A stretch of DNA of 64,000 nucleotides from Moniliophthora roreri (GCA_001466705.2 LATX02000133.1:372001-436000), one strand, 5' to 3'; positions 13,687-25,533 are shown, counted from the stretch's first letter. The notes: generated by a model not told the origin, from the sequence alone. Translations and numbers: made by a program.

Positions 13687-14836
13687 ATCTACCGGTTCTA
13701 CACGGGGCGTCTGGTCGTGCCTTCTTGCGTGCCTTTCAAACGGGGACCATGGATGGTGGCTACAGACCTTATACAGCGGGACGCCTTGCGTTTCAATGAA
13801 CATGCAATGCTGGAGATTTTCCGAATGAGCGAGTATCTAACATAAGGAGTAGGTGAGGTTTTGTATGGTAGTCGCACGTCATTTGATTGCAGTATGGCAA
13901 GATCAATCATATCCGGGCTCGGTGAGCGCGCGATTGGTTCAATACGTTCAATAGCAGTGGTCAGAGAGGTTTTTCAATCAAGAGTGATAGAGCTGGTCCG
14001 CTGTAAAAAGGGTAGCGAGGTATGTGTGAGTATTTACGGTAAAGAACTTGAAGCAGTATGTGATTCGGTTCTGACGCTCATGCATATGTAAGCATGACTG
14101 TCACGGTGACGCCTGGTTCTCCGACCACCCTCGCCTACATCAATCTTCACGGACTTTCGCCTCATTCAGCATTCTCATATCATGCCTCTGCCTTACTGTA
14201 ATCTTAGAAGAACATGCCGGCAGCTGAACGATACCGAACAACTCTGTGCAATCGAGGGGGGGATACTCGACGAGTCGTGACTCGTGACTCGTGACTCGAC
14301 CGTGACACCGAGGTCATGGTTAGAGGGCTCAGGATTTTTTTTGCGCTCTAAACTTCTGCGGCGAACCCTACCAAATCTGATCAGCCTGAAGTCTCTTCCC
14401 AACAACTACGGCATATATAACACTGAAAGAAATGGATTCTTCGTTCTTCAGGAGTCAGCAAGAGCCATTTCTCTGGCTGTGATATGTATGCTCTCGCGAC
14501 TCCTGAATCTTTAGCACTGACGCACCATCGACACCTCAAAGTTACGGGATACTCCCTAATTAGCTGCGGCAGAAGACACGAGGCTTTTCCGAACAATTTT
14601 GTTAGCATTATAATTCGCACCGATGGTGGGAAAGAAGTCTTGTCCAGCATTTAAATTCGTCTAGTGGCAATGTTCAACTTTGAGGCGTCGGAACCCTTCT
14701 CTTTTCCCTGACCCCCCATTCAATCAACTTGAATTCTCAAGAAAGTGCAGGATTGTACCGGTGAGCTTGAGACATACTCTTTTCTCTCTGTCTGACGTCC
14801 AATTATTTCATATCTCAGCTTCCATCTTTTTCAGCC
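13687..14836. other. Intergenic region with a small heptamer repeat
   Basis: No supported gene. The only distinct structure is tcgtgac repeated three times at 14275-14295. A pyrimidine tract and CAG just before 14837 could be a 5'UTR intron end for the F-box gene. Confidence 0.4.
14275..14295. repeat. Three tandem copies of tcgtgac
   Basis: Perfect 7-bp repeat, three units, about 540 bp before the F-box gene. Function unknown. Confidence 0.7.
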
Positions 14837-16735
14837 ATGCACGAAAAACCAGGTCATATCACTCTTTGCGACCATTGCAAAGTCAAATTTTTCCCTGCCA
14901 TCAACCATCTACCAGTTTCTCTAGAATCCCTTCATTCTGATACAGTACCCACGGAAGCGGAACGTCTGCAAACCATTGCGATCATTCAAGGCGAAACACA
15001 CGAGCTACAACGTTACAAGGAAGTTCGAACATTCCTCGAGCAGGTGGTTGATGAGCTGAAAGTGGGAGAGACTGCTCTTGAGCATAATATAAGATTGCGC
15101 CGAAGCTGGGCTTCCCATATACGTCGAGTTCCACGGGAGCTTTGGTGCAATATCTTCGAATTGGTCTGTTTGTCGGGAAGCTACGCTCTGAATATCTCGG
15201 CGTGCGGGAAGTCCGAGAAGCGGTTCTTGGCACCTGCTCTTGCATTGTCACAAGTCTCTTCTCATTGGAGAAGGCTTGCCAACGGGCACCCAAAAGTGTG
15301 GTCATCGATCAGTTTGGATATTTTTCAGCTGAGCAAGGGCGGGAAGCGGATAGTCAAACTATACCTTCGGAATTCTGGAACACGTCCCCTCCGTCTCCGC
15401 TTGGAAGACACGGGGATGGGATCTCGTACGAATGTATCTGATGTCAAGGCGCATTTGGGCCAATGTGGTTACTCCGTTCTCCAGATGCTCTTCAAGCTGC
15501 TCCCAGTATGCAGCGAGTTGACCTTGGAGTTACCAAATGTACTGCTGTCCTCCATTGAGCCTCGATGCAGGACCGGAGTTTCTCTTCCCCTGTTGCGCAA
15601 TTTCGAGTGGGTGGTACCGTCAGAGGACGGGATTGACGAGGATACTGTGTGGTTTTGGGTACAATTTTTCAGTGCACCTCAGCTTAAGGAGATATCCATT
15701 TTCAACGATTGGCCAGTCAGACTCGGTATTCTTCCGTACCGTCAGCTCACCACGGTGTCTATTGGATGGGCCAGCCTTGAAAGTGTTTTCTCTCTCCTCA
15801 CATCCTGCGAAAACCTTTTAACCCTAGTATGGAGTGGCCTCAGCGGTGACATCACAGTACCATCAGATTCTGTGCCCATCGTGGCGTCGAACCTTCAAGA
15901 GCTATCCTGTTCATGCATCTCTCTTCATGATCTTGAACATTTCTTTGCCTCCATCACCGTACCCTCCGCCATATCCATCGACATCAGCTCCTTGGGATCC
16001 GATGATGGCAGCCGCCATTGGAGAGAAGATATACTGGCTGCTATGTTGGAACGCTCAGGCGCTCCACTGGAAGAACTGAAGTTGGACCTTGAGGACTGGT
16101 GTCTCACCCTTCACGGTTTAGAGGCCATCCTGAATACCTGCCCAGGCTTGAAATCCCTGGAGCTGCAAATCAGGCGTGACGAACACGCAACGCCGAACAG
16201 CTTTGTTGCCGAGTTCCTGCCAAGTTTGTCTGTCTCCGACGGTCAGACTTGTCCAATCATCCCACAGCTGACTAGACTTCGCCTCCACGAGATTTCGGTG
16301 TCCGAGGTGGTTTCGCCGCAAACCATTCAGGCCATTATACAAATGATTGAATCGAGAAGCAAGCACCCGCAATATACAGCTATGGACCTCGATATATCCT
16401 TCTCGACCAAAAGATTCAGTCGATTCTTCGGGTACAGCAAGCGTGCTCTCGAACTCGAACAGGACATCATCTCGAGAGTTGAGGCCCTGGAGAAAAACGG
16501 CGCACGTTGTGTGATCTCGTGGATCGAGCCAGGACCCTCACCATGGGGATCCGGGCGTACCTTGAATGCTAGCGGTGGCAATCACAACTCGGATGACAAC
16601 AACTCGGAGAGCGAAAGTTCGGATGAGGGTGACAGCGATTCTGAGGATGAAAGTGATGAAGATTTTAGTGACGAAGGAGATGATGGCGATGAGGACAGTG
16701 GCGACGAAGGTAGCAGTGTTGTAGAGTCAATGTAG
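14837..16735 (+). CDS. F-box/leucine-rich protein of the agaricomycete expanded family
   Basis: Single-exon frame of 632 residues. F-box proteins recruit targets to SCF ubiquitin ligases; partners here are unknown. Residues 10-35 hold a CDHCKVKFF...N putative Cys motif, residues 50-90 a coiled coil, and about residues 95-140 an F-box-like segment (RRVPRELWCNIFELVC). Irregular leucine-rich repeats follow (for example LPLLRNFEWV and LRELSCS-like units). The last 50 residues are a very acidic Ser/Asp/Glu tail. Two paralogues with the same order lie on the minus strand at 34900-36693 (intact) and 31391-33052 (dead), and a relic follows it at 16920. The F-box assignment rests on pattern and family resemblance. 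Confidence 0.8.
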   Translation: MHEKPGHITLCDHCKVKFFPAINHLPVSLESLHSDTVPTEAERLQTIAIIQGETHELQRYKEVRTFLEQVVDELKVGETALEHNIRLRRSWASHIRRVPRELWCNIFELVCLSGSYALNISACGKSEKRFLAPALALSQVSSHWRRLANGHPKVWSSISLDIFQLSKGGKRIVKLYLRNSGTRPLRLRLEDTGMGSRTNVSDVKAHLGQCGYSVLQMLFKLLPVCSELTLELPNVLLSSIEPRCRTGVSLPLLRNFEWVVPSEDGIDEDTVWFWVQFFSAPQLKEISIFNDWPVRLGILPYRQLTTVSIGWASLESVFSLLTSCENLLTLVWSGLSGDITVPSDSVPIVASNLQELSCSCISLHDLEHFFASITVPSAISIDISSLGSDDGSRHWREDILAAMLERSGAPLEELKLDLEDWCLTLHGLEAILNTCPGLKSLELQIRRDEHATPNSFVAEFLPSLSVSDGQTCPIIPQLTRLRLHEISVSEVVSPQTIQAIIQMIESRSKHPQYTAMDLDISFSTKRFSRFFGYSKRALELEQDIISRVEALEKNGARCVISWIEPGPSPWGSGRTLNASGGNHNSDDNNSESESSDEGDSDSEDESDEDFSDEGDDGDEDSGDEGSSVVESM

Positions 16736-16919
16736 GGCTGCCCTTGGTTGCCTGTGGTTGCTATTATCTCTAATTCTCGAATCATAACTACTTAGAAAAA
16801 GTTGTATTTTGGTCGAGGCACTTTGTATCCAAGTTTATAAATACAGTAACAGTTGATACTGAATACGAGACCGGGCTCAAGTGCGCAAGCTATCGTTCAA
16901 TTGGTATATCACGATACAG

Positions 16920-17080
16920 GGTTTGGAGAGTATCCTACAGTCTTGTTCGGAATTGACATTCTTGGAGATCTGGGTGAGCCGGGACGAGTATGCGACACCA
17001 AACGGCTTTTCTCTCATTCCTAGACCCGTTCGATATTGGTCCCAAATCTGAGACGTCTACGCTGCTCTTCAATTGTTAAC
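16920..17080 (+). pseudogene. Relic of an F-box paralogue (C-terminal LRR part)
   Basis: Reads GLESILQSCSELTFLEIWVS then RDEYATPNGF, close to GLDTILQACWRLTSLEIFVS...DEQTTPNGF of the intact minus-strand paralogue and to the matching part of the gene just upstream. After TPNGF the frame must shift by one to continue (FLDPFDIGPKSETST). It is cut off on both sides, so it is a fossil of another family member. Confidence 0.7.
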
Positions 17081-17394
17081 ATAGCGAAGTCGAGGAGCAA
17101 GGCCGCACGCGTTGGGGCCAGCGCTGCAGCAAGACTCAAGGGTAGGTAGCACTACCGTTGGGATAGCGAAAATTTTATCTTGCTCTGTATTTCACCATAG
17201 TCAATACCCTGTGTTCGCCATCCGACAGTAGTGTGATAGCATGGTACGTCACTACGTGGACCGCGTTTTCCGCCTCAGCTTCGCGGCACTTTGCCTGAAG
17301 CGGGATTTTCACATGACAATCTGAGGCGTTTATTTCTTGACCCGGACAAGTTTCTCCCTTTCCCACTTTCACCCACCCATTCACAAATCAATCA

Positions 17395-20068
17395 ATGTCT
17401 TTATCTTTCAAAGGTCAAACCGTTGTCATCACTGGTGCTGGCGGAGGTCTAGGCAAAGCGTGCGTAATCTTTAATAGTATGTACCGGTGACGTATATCGT
17501 ACTAACCGATACTACTAGCTATTCCCTACTCTTTGCATCTCGGGGCGCCAACGTCGTCGTAAACGATTTCAACGGTGAAGCAGCGCAAAAGGTCGTGGAT
17601 GAGATTGTGAAGGGTAGGGTGTGAACCTCTGTCTTCATTCGAACCCTCTACAACTCACGCCCCACTCAGCTGGCGGAAAGGCGGTCGTGAATAGCTCCTC
17701 GGTAACAGACGGGGGGGCAGTCATCAAGACTGCTCTAGATAACTTTGGGAATGTCACTATTTTGATCAATAACGCTGGATTCCTCAGGGACAAGGGGTGC
17801 GTCATACTTTCGTCTCGTTTTCCGCCGAGTCTAATCGATGCTCTCTTTCGACCAGTTTCAAGAACATGTCGGACAAGGAATGGGACCAGATCATGGAAGT
17901 TCACGTTAAAGGATCCTTCGCCTGCACAAAAGCTGCTTGGCCCCATTTCAGGAAGCAAAAATTTGGTCGGGTCATAAACACTGCTAGTGCAGCCGGATTG
18001 TATGGCAACTTTGGACAGGCCAACTACAGTGCGGCGAAGATGGGAATGGTTGCTTTCACCAAAACTCTTGCCCTTGAGGGTGCGAAGTATAACATCAAGT
18101 CCACCGTCATTTGCCCGATGGCCGCATCACAAATGACCGCGACCGTGATGCCTCCCGACATGTTGGCAAACCTCAAAGTAAGTAATTTTCTGTATTCGTT
18201 GTTTTCAAACCGACAGTGCTTGAAACAGCCTGACTTTGTCGCCCCTTTCGTCGCCTCTATCTGCCACCCAGACGGCCCCGATGCCGCAGGTAAGATTTTC
18301 GAAGTCGGAGCAGGGTTTGTCGCAGAGGTGCGATGGGAACGGAGCAAGGGCGCGATTTTTAAGACTGACTCAACGTTTACTCCATCAGCTGTAAGTGCTG
18401 TGCTACACCGCGGAGCTACGAGTCTGAAGACTTTGACTTAGGTTAAAGCAAAGTGGTCCGAGATTGTCGACTTCAAGGATGCCGAGCAGTAAGACCTCTT
18501 CTTCCTTCTCCTACTCCTCTTTCACCTCATGTCTTACATTTTCAGTCCCCGTCTTATCACAGATGTTGACATGCAGGTAATGCAGCTCTCTTGCATCTGT
18601 TTCTCTGATGTGTTGATCTTGCCGAAAACTAGGCCAAGCTACGAGCAGCTCAGGCACAGCCATCAAACCCTCAAAGCTCTCCTCAAGTCAGGTTCGATGG
18701 AAAGACTGTCATCATTACCGGCGCTGGTAATGGTCTTGGTCGTCAATATGCGTTGATGTATGGCCGGTTGGGTGCCAACGTTGTTGTAAATGACGTGAGC
18801 GAAAAAGGAGCGAATGCGGTAGTGGACGAAGTTGTCAGAGGTAATATGCTTTTGTTACTTCCTCGACTTATTGATCAACGTCTTTTATAGCCGGAGGCAA
18901 GGCCACAGCAGCAATCGGCTCAGCTGAAGATGGCGAAGCCATCGTCAAGGCAGCACTAGACAAGTTCGGCAGTGTGCACGTACTTGTTGCTAATGCAGGT
19001 ATTCTGCGAGACAAGTCCTTCCAAGCGATGTCTGAGCAGGAGTGGGACACCGTCCTCGCAATTCACTTGCGGGCAACATATAAGGTTGGTTTGATGGTGG
19101 AGATGCTGTCTTGAGGATACTGAAGGGCCGTTCCAGTGTGCTAAAGCGGTCTGGCCGATCTTCCTCAAGCAAAAGTACGGACGTATTCTCACCACCTGCT
19201 CACAAACGGGTATATGTAAGTCCAGGTCCTCATCAGTTGCTCGAAGACCTTTAGCTTATCCTCTTCGCAGATGGCAACTTTGGCCAGACGAACGTGCGTG
19301 GATACTCATATCCTATACTCGCAGACGCTGATATATGAAATAGTATGCCACGGCAAAGGCTGGCATCATGGGGCTCACGAAGACTCTTGCGTTTGAAGGA
19401 AAGAAGTATGGTATTTTGGCCAATGTTATTGCACCTTCAGCCGGTACAGCTATGACCCAGACAATATGGTATATTGTCACCCTTTCAACCACCCCACGAG
19501 TCACTGACGTTTGCTTGCCAGGCCACAAGAATGGGTTGATGCCTTCAAGGTATGCAGGGTCCAAGAAGTTAGTGTACGATGCTAATATACACAACTACAG
19601 CCTGACTATGTTGCACCGGTCGTTGGGTACTTGACCAGCGCAGGTCAGTCGTAAACTTTTATCATATGAGCATGAGTACTGATACTTGCGAGTAGACAAC
19701 GAGGACGTTTCTGGACAGCTATTCGAAATCAGTGGAGGCTGGGCTGCCCAAACACGGTGGCAACGTTCTGGTGGACATGCGTTCTCACATAAGAGACCAT
19801 TCACACCTGAAGAAGTTGTTGAAAAGTGGGAAAGTATCACGAAGTTTGGTATGTTGTTAGAGTTTGCTATTGATGATAAGAAGTGGCTAAGCAAGCTTTA
19901 CTTGCACAGATGCTAGAGCAACAAACCCAACTACGACGGCGGAAGCGATGCAACAAGTACGTTTTTAGCGCTTCATTTCTCTTCTTTTTTGCAAGTAACT
20001 GAATGTGGATGCAGATTATCGAGAACTTCGGAAATGAGGGCGAGGGTGAAGTAAAAGCGAAGTTGTAA
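17395..20068 (+). CDS. Peroxisomal tandem-SDR 3-hydroxyacyl-CoA dehydrogenase (Fox2 dehydrogenase part, ends -AKL)
   Basis: Corresponds to the two dehydrogenase domains of the fungal multifunctional beta-oxidation enzyme Fox2. Domain A has [39 protein letters not shown] and the YSAAK active site. Domain B has [36 protein letters not shown] and YATAK. Both keep the Ser-Tyr-Lys triad, so both may be active. It is spread over many small exons; one intron has a perfect branch site (TACTAAC near 17505). Yeast Fox2 carries a MaoC hydratase after domain B; here the frame ends [13 protein letters not shown], giving a C-terminal AKL tripeptide that fits a PTS1 peroxisome signal. The missing hydratase is a separate gene at 23017-24311, same strand. 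Confidence 0.88.
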
Positions 20069-20589
20069 TAGGGGACTCGATTAGTGGTCACTGCACTTAC
20101 TGTAACTATAGTCATTTGAATCCTGGACATAAAGCATCTCTTGTCTTACTGTCTGATCAAGCTTCAAGTAATGACGCGGACGAGCTAGGTTTGGAGCTTG
20201 AACGCGCAGAAGCCGCCGACCAAGGGCTGGTCAGTTTTCATCTCTGCCATTTTCAGAATTGAAGTGTCAGCGCCAATGCCGGTACACACAACTGTCAACG
20301 ATCTGTCGACCGCTTTGCAGGGCCGCATTCACAAGCTAAACTCGTGTCCTTGAACGCCCTCTGCCAGGGGAGCAAAAGGATGCCCTCTCAGGAGATGGCA
20401 AGCTGGCCCAATTTTGAGACCGAGTGACTGAATTGAACGCGTTGTGACCTCAGAACCACTCGTTGGCTGCACCTGGCCTTGGAAGGGCGTCAAGCCAGGT
20501 GTGTACACGTTTTTTTGACTCTACGGACCGTCACTGTACTCAACCCAGTCACCTCCAGGATTCATAATCGCCAGAATCTGTCAAACCCG

Positions 20590-22645
20590 CGTCCCATGGA
20601 CTATTTTCAAGTTCAGCTGACGCAGGAGAGGGAACGAGAAGGCCTACTCTCAATGAATCGTGGGAGACGTTATTGAAGGCGGTTGGCAGATACGACGATG
20701 GTATGGTACAAAATTGGAAGGAGAATATTGATACACTCTTGGTATTCGTGCGTACACCGTTAACTTTTAAATGGAATTTCTCTGACGTCTTAATAGGCTG
20801 GTCTCTTCTCTGCTATCGTCACCGCGTTTGTCATTGAATCATACCAGTAGCTGTCAGAGGACCCTTCGGAGACTACGGTTGCTCTTCTCATGCTCTTCTC
20901 AATGCAGCTCAATTCATCGGAGATCGCATTCCCTCAGGAGCGTACACAATTCAAATCAGACGCATCCTCGATCCGTATCAACTGCTTCTGATTCCTCAGC
21001 CTTCTCTTCAGCCTGATATCCGCACTATTCGGTCTGGTGTGCAAACAATGGCTTAGGGAACACCAACGTGATACCCAGACACGCACCCCAGGAGAAGCCC
21101 TGGCATTGCGTCAATTGCGGCGAGAAAGCTTCGAAAAATGGGGAGTATCTTCGTTTTTATCAGCGCTACCCATTCTTCTCGAGTTTGCACTCTTCCTCTT
21201 CTTTATCGGTATACTGGAACTGTTATGGGTCCGGCATCCCATCCCCTTTGCTGTTTGCTTCATCGCTATCATGCTTAGTGCAGGACCTTATGTCATTACT
21301 ACACTCCTCCCTATGTTGACGGTGCCAGGAAACCAACGTGCAAGGGTAATTTACGCTGAATTCGGTCGGTTGGTTTACCGGTTAATATGTCCATGCAAAC
21401 CTCCACAAGCATGGGCGGTTTACCATCTCTCCCACAAGCTCCTCCGTCCCCTTATCCAAATCGAATCCATCTCTCGCTTTATGCGTAGACGAGCTCAGAA
21501 GCTGTTCGACTATATCGACTCTCCGGCCAAGGATTGGTCCTCGTTTGACCTTCAAGTGATGGGACAGTTTAAGACATTCGGCCTTTTCTGGGACTCGCAG
21601 CCCTTCGAGTTGAACGTATACCAGCTGCGCGCATTCGAATGGGCTGTTTCCATGTTCCAGGATAGCCCCTCGATGATTCCGCACCTTCAGAATGTCTTGG
21701 GAACAATACCTTCCTCAGAAGTGATGGCTGCCATCTTTAATGATTGGGGTTACATGTGGGGAGAGGTTTCAATGTCGGATATCGAGCTTAGGCTCAGGGA
21801 TCCAGGAGCGTTTTTGAAGTCGAAACTGACGGCGCAAATGGATTTCATGGAGGGCCCTGGACCAAATTTTCGAGATCTTCCTTTATACACCCGGGAAGGA
21901 ATCACTTTCTTGTTCTATCACATATACTGAATGAGACGTGTAATGCGAGCCGACCTGCCGCTCCTTGAAGTATTCACATCCATCGAGTCGCAACATACGT
22001 CTTTGCAACAATCTAGCGGTCTCCGATTCGTCATACCTTTTCGTGTCGTCGATACACTGTGGGCGCATGAAAACCCTTGGGTTCGAAAGCAAAGTTTGAA
22101 ACTGCTGTCCTTCTTTGAGGATGCTTGGAAACCGTACCCAGGATATACTATAGGGGTGCACGATATGGAGCGCTTGGCCTTTGTCTTCGCCTTGTCGAGG
22201 CATCTCACTCGTTCAGATCGCATGTCGGAATTGTTGACGAGTACCCGTGGGCAAGAGTTTATACGTTTCATCCACAACCAAATCATCTGTCGACGTTTAT
22301 ATCATTCTTGCCACCTTGCTGACCATCACAAGCAGATGCTGATGTCGAAATGACTCAAAGCAACGGAAAGGACTCGAGAGGCTGGAAACCTCTCACCAGG
22401 CTACTTTTGCTCCCATCCCCAATTTTGACGAAGAACCGGCAGGTTCACTGGCTCATATCGCCGAGTCATCGGGAATACGGTACTCAATCGAAACCGAGTA
22501 TCCACCCTCGCCTCACTTTGTCTATGAACCTCAGGCAATGGAAGAAATCGATAGCATCTCTCGTTCTGGCGGTGAGATGGACGGTGGTGGTCAAAGGGAA
22601 GGGAATGTCGAACAGGACGCTGGCGTCGACGAGCGTGTAGGGTAG
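20590..22645 (+). pseudogene. DUF6535 family protein, inactivated
   Basis: The conserved DUF6535 pattern is easy to follow: LKAVGRYDDGMVQNWKENID, an intron, AGLFSAIVTAFVIESYQ, then FLSLLFSLISALFGLVCKQW and two hydrophobic stretches (LLEFALFLFFIGILELLW and a second near 21262-21310). In-frame stops fall at 20848 (TAG after SYQ), 20989 (TGA where the family has Trp in NCFWFLS) and 21928 (TGA). A one-base shift near 22351 is needed to reach the acidic C-terminal part (ending at 22645). The family is uncharacterised, membrane-associated and expanded in Agaricomycetes. It sits between the two Fox2-like genes. Confidence 0.8.
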
Positions 22646-23016
22646 ATGAAGCTGAGAAATCGTGGCCTCAGCAGCTTTACCTGGTCACCTTTCCAAGCAG
22701 CGTTGGAAATGAAGGTTGATGTGGCCGCGTACTATTACCTATTATATTTTAGACACAGATTGGATTGGAATAATGCCAAAGATATTTAACCACATGTGTT
22801 TAATCCAGTCCGGATTGGAGCAACTTGCTGAGCCCGCGAGCTTCGGGGGCACCCCAGATTACTTTAATTTCATCTCCTTTTATAATTACATGGTATTTTC
22901 GTCTTCTCCTCGAGTACCGAGGTTCGGCAAGAGAAGCGGGTACGGTCGCACGTAGTTTGCATGTGAATTTCCATCATGTTAGAAACTCCGGACTCTCATC
23001 TCATTCCGCTACTACC

Positions 23017-24311
23017 ATGTCCAACTTCACCAAACCAGATGCCTTCGCCGACCCCAAAGACCCTCAACTCGTCACTGACGCCAAGAAGCAGATCGTTGAT
23101 TATGATTACTCGTATTCAGAGGTGCTTTGTTGTCATATTACCTTGTATACAGTACTGTGCTCTAACTAACAATCGGCCCATAGCGAGACATCATCCTATA
23201 CAACCTAGGCATCGGAGCTACGGAACAAGAACTCCAATGGACATTTGAGGGCGACGAGGCTTTCAGCGCATTACCTACCTTTGGTGTGATACCCCAATTT
23301 CATGCCAGCGGTAGTATACCTTTGGATTGGCTGCCTAATTTCAATCCGGCAAAGCTTCTTCACGGAGAGCAGTACCTGAGTATCAAGAGCAATATTCCAA
23401 CGAGTGGGGAGTTGATCAGCAAGGCCAGGTGAGGACTCCAAGTTCCTGAAAGCGACGATACAAGCTCATGTCTAACACATAGAATCTTGGAAGTCCTTGA
23501 TAAAGGCAAGGCAGCAGCTGTCACCTCCATCGTCGAAACTCGGGACAAGAAGACCGGAAACCTCATCTTTGAGAATCAGAGCACGGTGTTCATTCGTGGG
23601 AGTGGTGAATTTGGTGGGAAGCGGGCTGGCATTGGTATGTTCTACGCCCTGTCTTTGGGAGGTTATTGTTGACATTGTGAACAGATCGTGGGGCTGCATC
23701 AGCAGCGAACGAACCTCCCAAGAGGGCACCCGACGCTACGATGGAAGAAAAGACATTTGCTTCGCAGGCTGCTTTGTATCGGTGCGTGTTCAACCCACCC
23801 TTCATCTTCCAGATTACTTATCCGTGTCGGATTTCTAGTCTAAGCGGCGATTCCAACCCTCTACACGTGCGTACTCCTTCATCACCCGTCTTTTTTTATG
23901 CACTCACACTAAAACACACAGATTCTTCCCGAATTCGCCGCCATCGGCGGTTTCGACAAACCTATCCTTCATGGGCTGTGCTCGATGGGTATCGCTGGAA
24001 AACACGTATTCAAGATTTTTGGCGCTTTCTCCGACATCAAAGTCCGGTGAGCAACATTCCCCGTATTGTTTTGGGCGGTGATTCTTACTTTTTCTAAAGA
24101 TTTGCTGGTGTGGTGTTCCCCGGCGAAACGTTAGTTACCGAGATGTGGAAAGAGGGAAATAAGGTTATCTTTGGTAAGTCTCCAGGCTTCTGGATGATAA
24201 ACAATTGATGCGAACATGCATATAGTGGTGAAGGTCAAGGAGAGGAATACGATTGTGTTGGCCAGCGCTGCTGTGACACTTCAAGAGGGTGCCCCGAAAG
24301 CCAAGTTGTAG
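23017..24311 (+). CDS. Peroxisomal 2-enoyl-CoA hydratase 2 (MaoC-like double hotdog; ends -AKL)
   Basis: Matches the C-terminal hydratase part of fungal Fox2, which hydrates trans-2-enoyl-CoA to (R)-3-hydroxyacyl-CoA. It starts with [15 protein letters not shown] and shows [43 protein letters not shown] and then the hydratase-2 signature [18 protein letters not shown] with the catalytic Asp and His. Next comes [19 protein letters not shown]. It ends [14 protein letters not shown], a likely PTS1. About five GT-AG introns. It supplies the domain that the tandem-SDR gene 3 kb upstream lacks, so the two probably serve one beta-oxidation step pair. Confidence 0.88.
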
Positions 24312-24948
24312 GATTTGTACACTGGATCTTGTATATTTAAACGTAAACATTCTCCTTTCAGCTGATCACGTTCAGTATTGAGTAGACTCAAGCTACTACA
24401 TCGACAGAAGTGTGACGTCGGAGGCGTACTTGTCCTGACTCGCACCAACCTCCATCAGATAAAAAGATTCAGATACTCCGTTCTTAACTCGTGCCAATGA
24501 TGTCTTCGACGTCTTATGCGGCCTTTGTAAAGCCCACGTCTTCACTACCGTGACAATCTCCTCATCTGACTCCTGCTCTCCGCGGTAAAGTGCCACTGTA
24601 CCTTCTCCCGGGTGCCCTCTACACCAGCGCTATTTCCTGGCCAACGCGTCTAGACTTCACAATACGACTACAGTTCCCGATTCAAGCTCTTCTCCTGCAG
24701 TACCCGTTCGACCATTGGAGAATTACCAATGTCGAGGATAGAATTTTACTGGTCGGGTTTGGAAATGTATATCTGTGGGTGATACATTGGATGGTGGAGC
24801 GTCGCGCAAGGGTACTGATTTGAGTACTGATTTTGGAGCTCCGTCAGGGAATAGGTGATGCATCTGAAATACTAAGCAAGGTGTACTACTTATACATGCT
24901 TGATTATACAAATCGCACGTCATCCCTACTCCCATGCCTTGTACCTCC
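24312..24948 (-). other. Minus-strand coding-like segments of unknown origin
   Basis: Two protein-like stretches occur on the minus strand: one around 24720-24860 (MHHLFPDGAPKSVLKSVPLR...) and one at 24396-24620 (EGTVALYRGEQESDEEIVTV... ending VTLLSM-stop). I could not join them with GT-AG introns without meeting a stop. They may be remains of a decayed gene or 3' exons of something I failed to model. Confidence 0.25.
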
Positions 24949-25344
24949 TTACCAGGGAACGTGACGAACTGCTTGAATGTTGTTCCAGAAGTTGTCTGGA
25001 ATACAACATCCTTCAAGTTGGTCAATTTTAGCGTGGTAATATCTCCCTTTGGTGTCGGATGGGTATTTCACGATCAAATACGCCGCGCCGCAATGGTTGT
25101 CAACGAATCCCTTTGGATCGATAAAACAACCCGGTGTGTCTGAGGCCGAGTACCAATAGTGGTTTTGATTGTTGTAAGTCCATTCCCCCTTAGCTTTGTC
25201 CCAATCGCTTTTGGTGGCCTGATAAGGACTTGTTACGCCGCAGACGTTTGATGAGTTGCAACCGGCGCTGTTCTTGTTGTCGGCATGGACTGTATAGGCA
25301 CAAGCGAGGACGAGTGCACTGAGAAGAGCTTTGGAGTTGAGCAT
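24949..25344 (-). CDS. Small secreted protein with six cysteines, unknown function
   Basis: 131 residues. A signal peptide (MLNSKALLSALVLACAYTVHA) precedes a mature part with six Cys and many Asn, Tyr and Trp. I recognise no family. TATA-like sequence and a probable 5'UTR intron (25350-25412) precede the ATG, which supports real expression. An alternative frame (GDITTLKLTNLKDVVFQTTS...) opens from about 25040 and looks like a beta-rich domain. A one-base shift in the AAAGGG run near 25040 would join the two, so the true C terminus may differ from the HVPW end of the open frame. Confidence 0.6.
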   Translation of the reverse strand: MLNSKALLSALVLACAYTVHADNKNSAGCNSSNVCGVTSPYQATKSDWDKAKGEWTYNNQNHYWYSASDTPGCFIDPKGFVDNHCGAAYLIVKYPSDTKGRYYHAKIDQLEGCCIPDNFWNNIQAVRHVPW

Positions 25345-25468
25345 GGCGTCTGGTCAAATGACATGCGCGTCAGAATGCGTACACAAGCTGGAAGGAACAA
25401 AGGGATACTCACTGCAGCGTCAAGTAGCAAGATTCGAGTTTGCTGAAGGATTTGGACTAGGAGAAACC

Positions 25469-25476
25469 TTTATATA
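25469..25476 (-). promoter_or_regulatory. TATA box of the small secreted protein gene
   Basis: TATATAAA on the minus strand, 125 bp before the ATG and about 60 bp before the donor of the predicted 5'UTR intron (GTGAGT at 25407-25412; acceptor CAG at 25350-25352). Confidence 0.55.
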
Positions 25477-25533
25477 CTAGGAGGTTAGGGCATGTTCCTT
25501 TACTTGCGACTGGGAAGGTACGTATTGCTCGCT

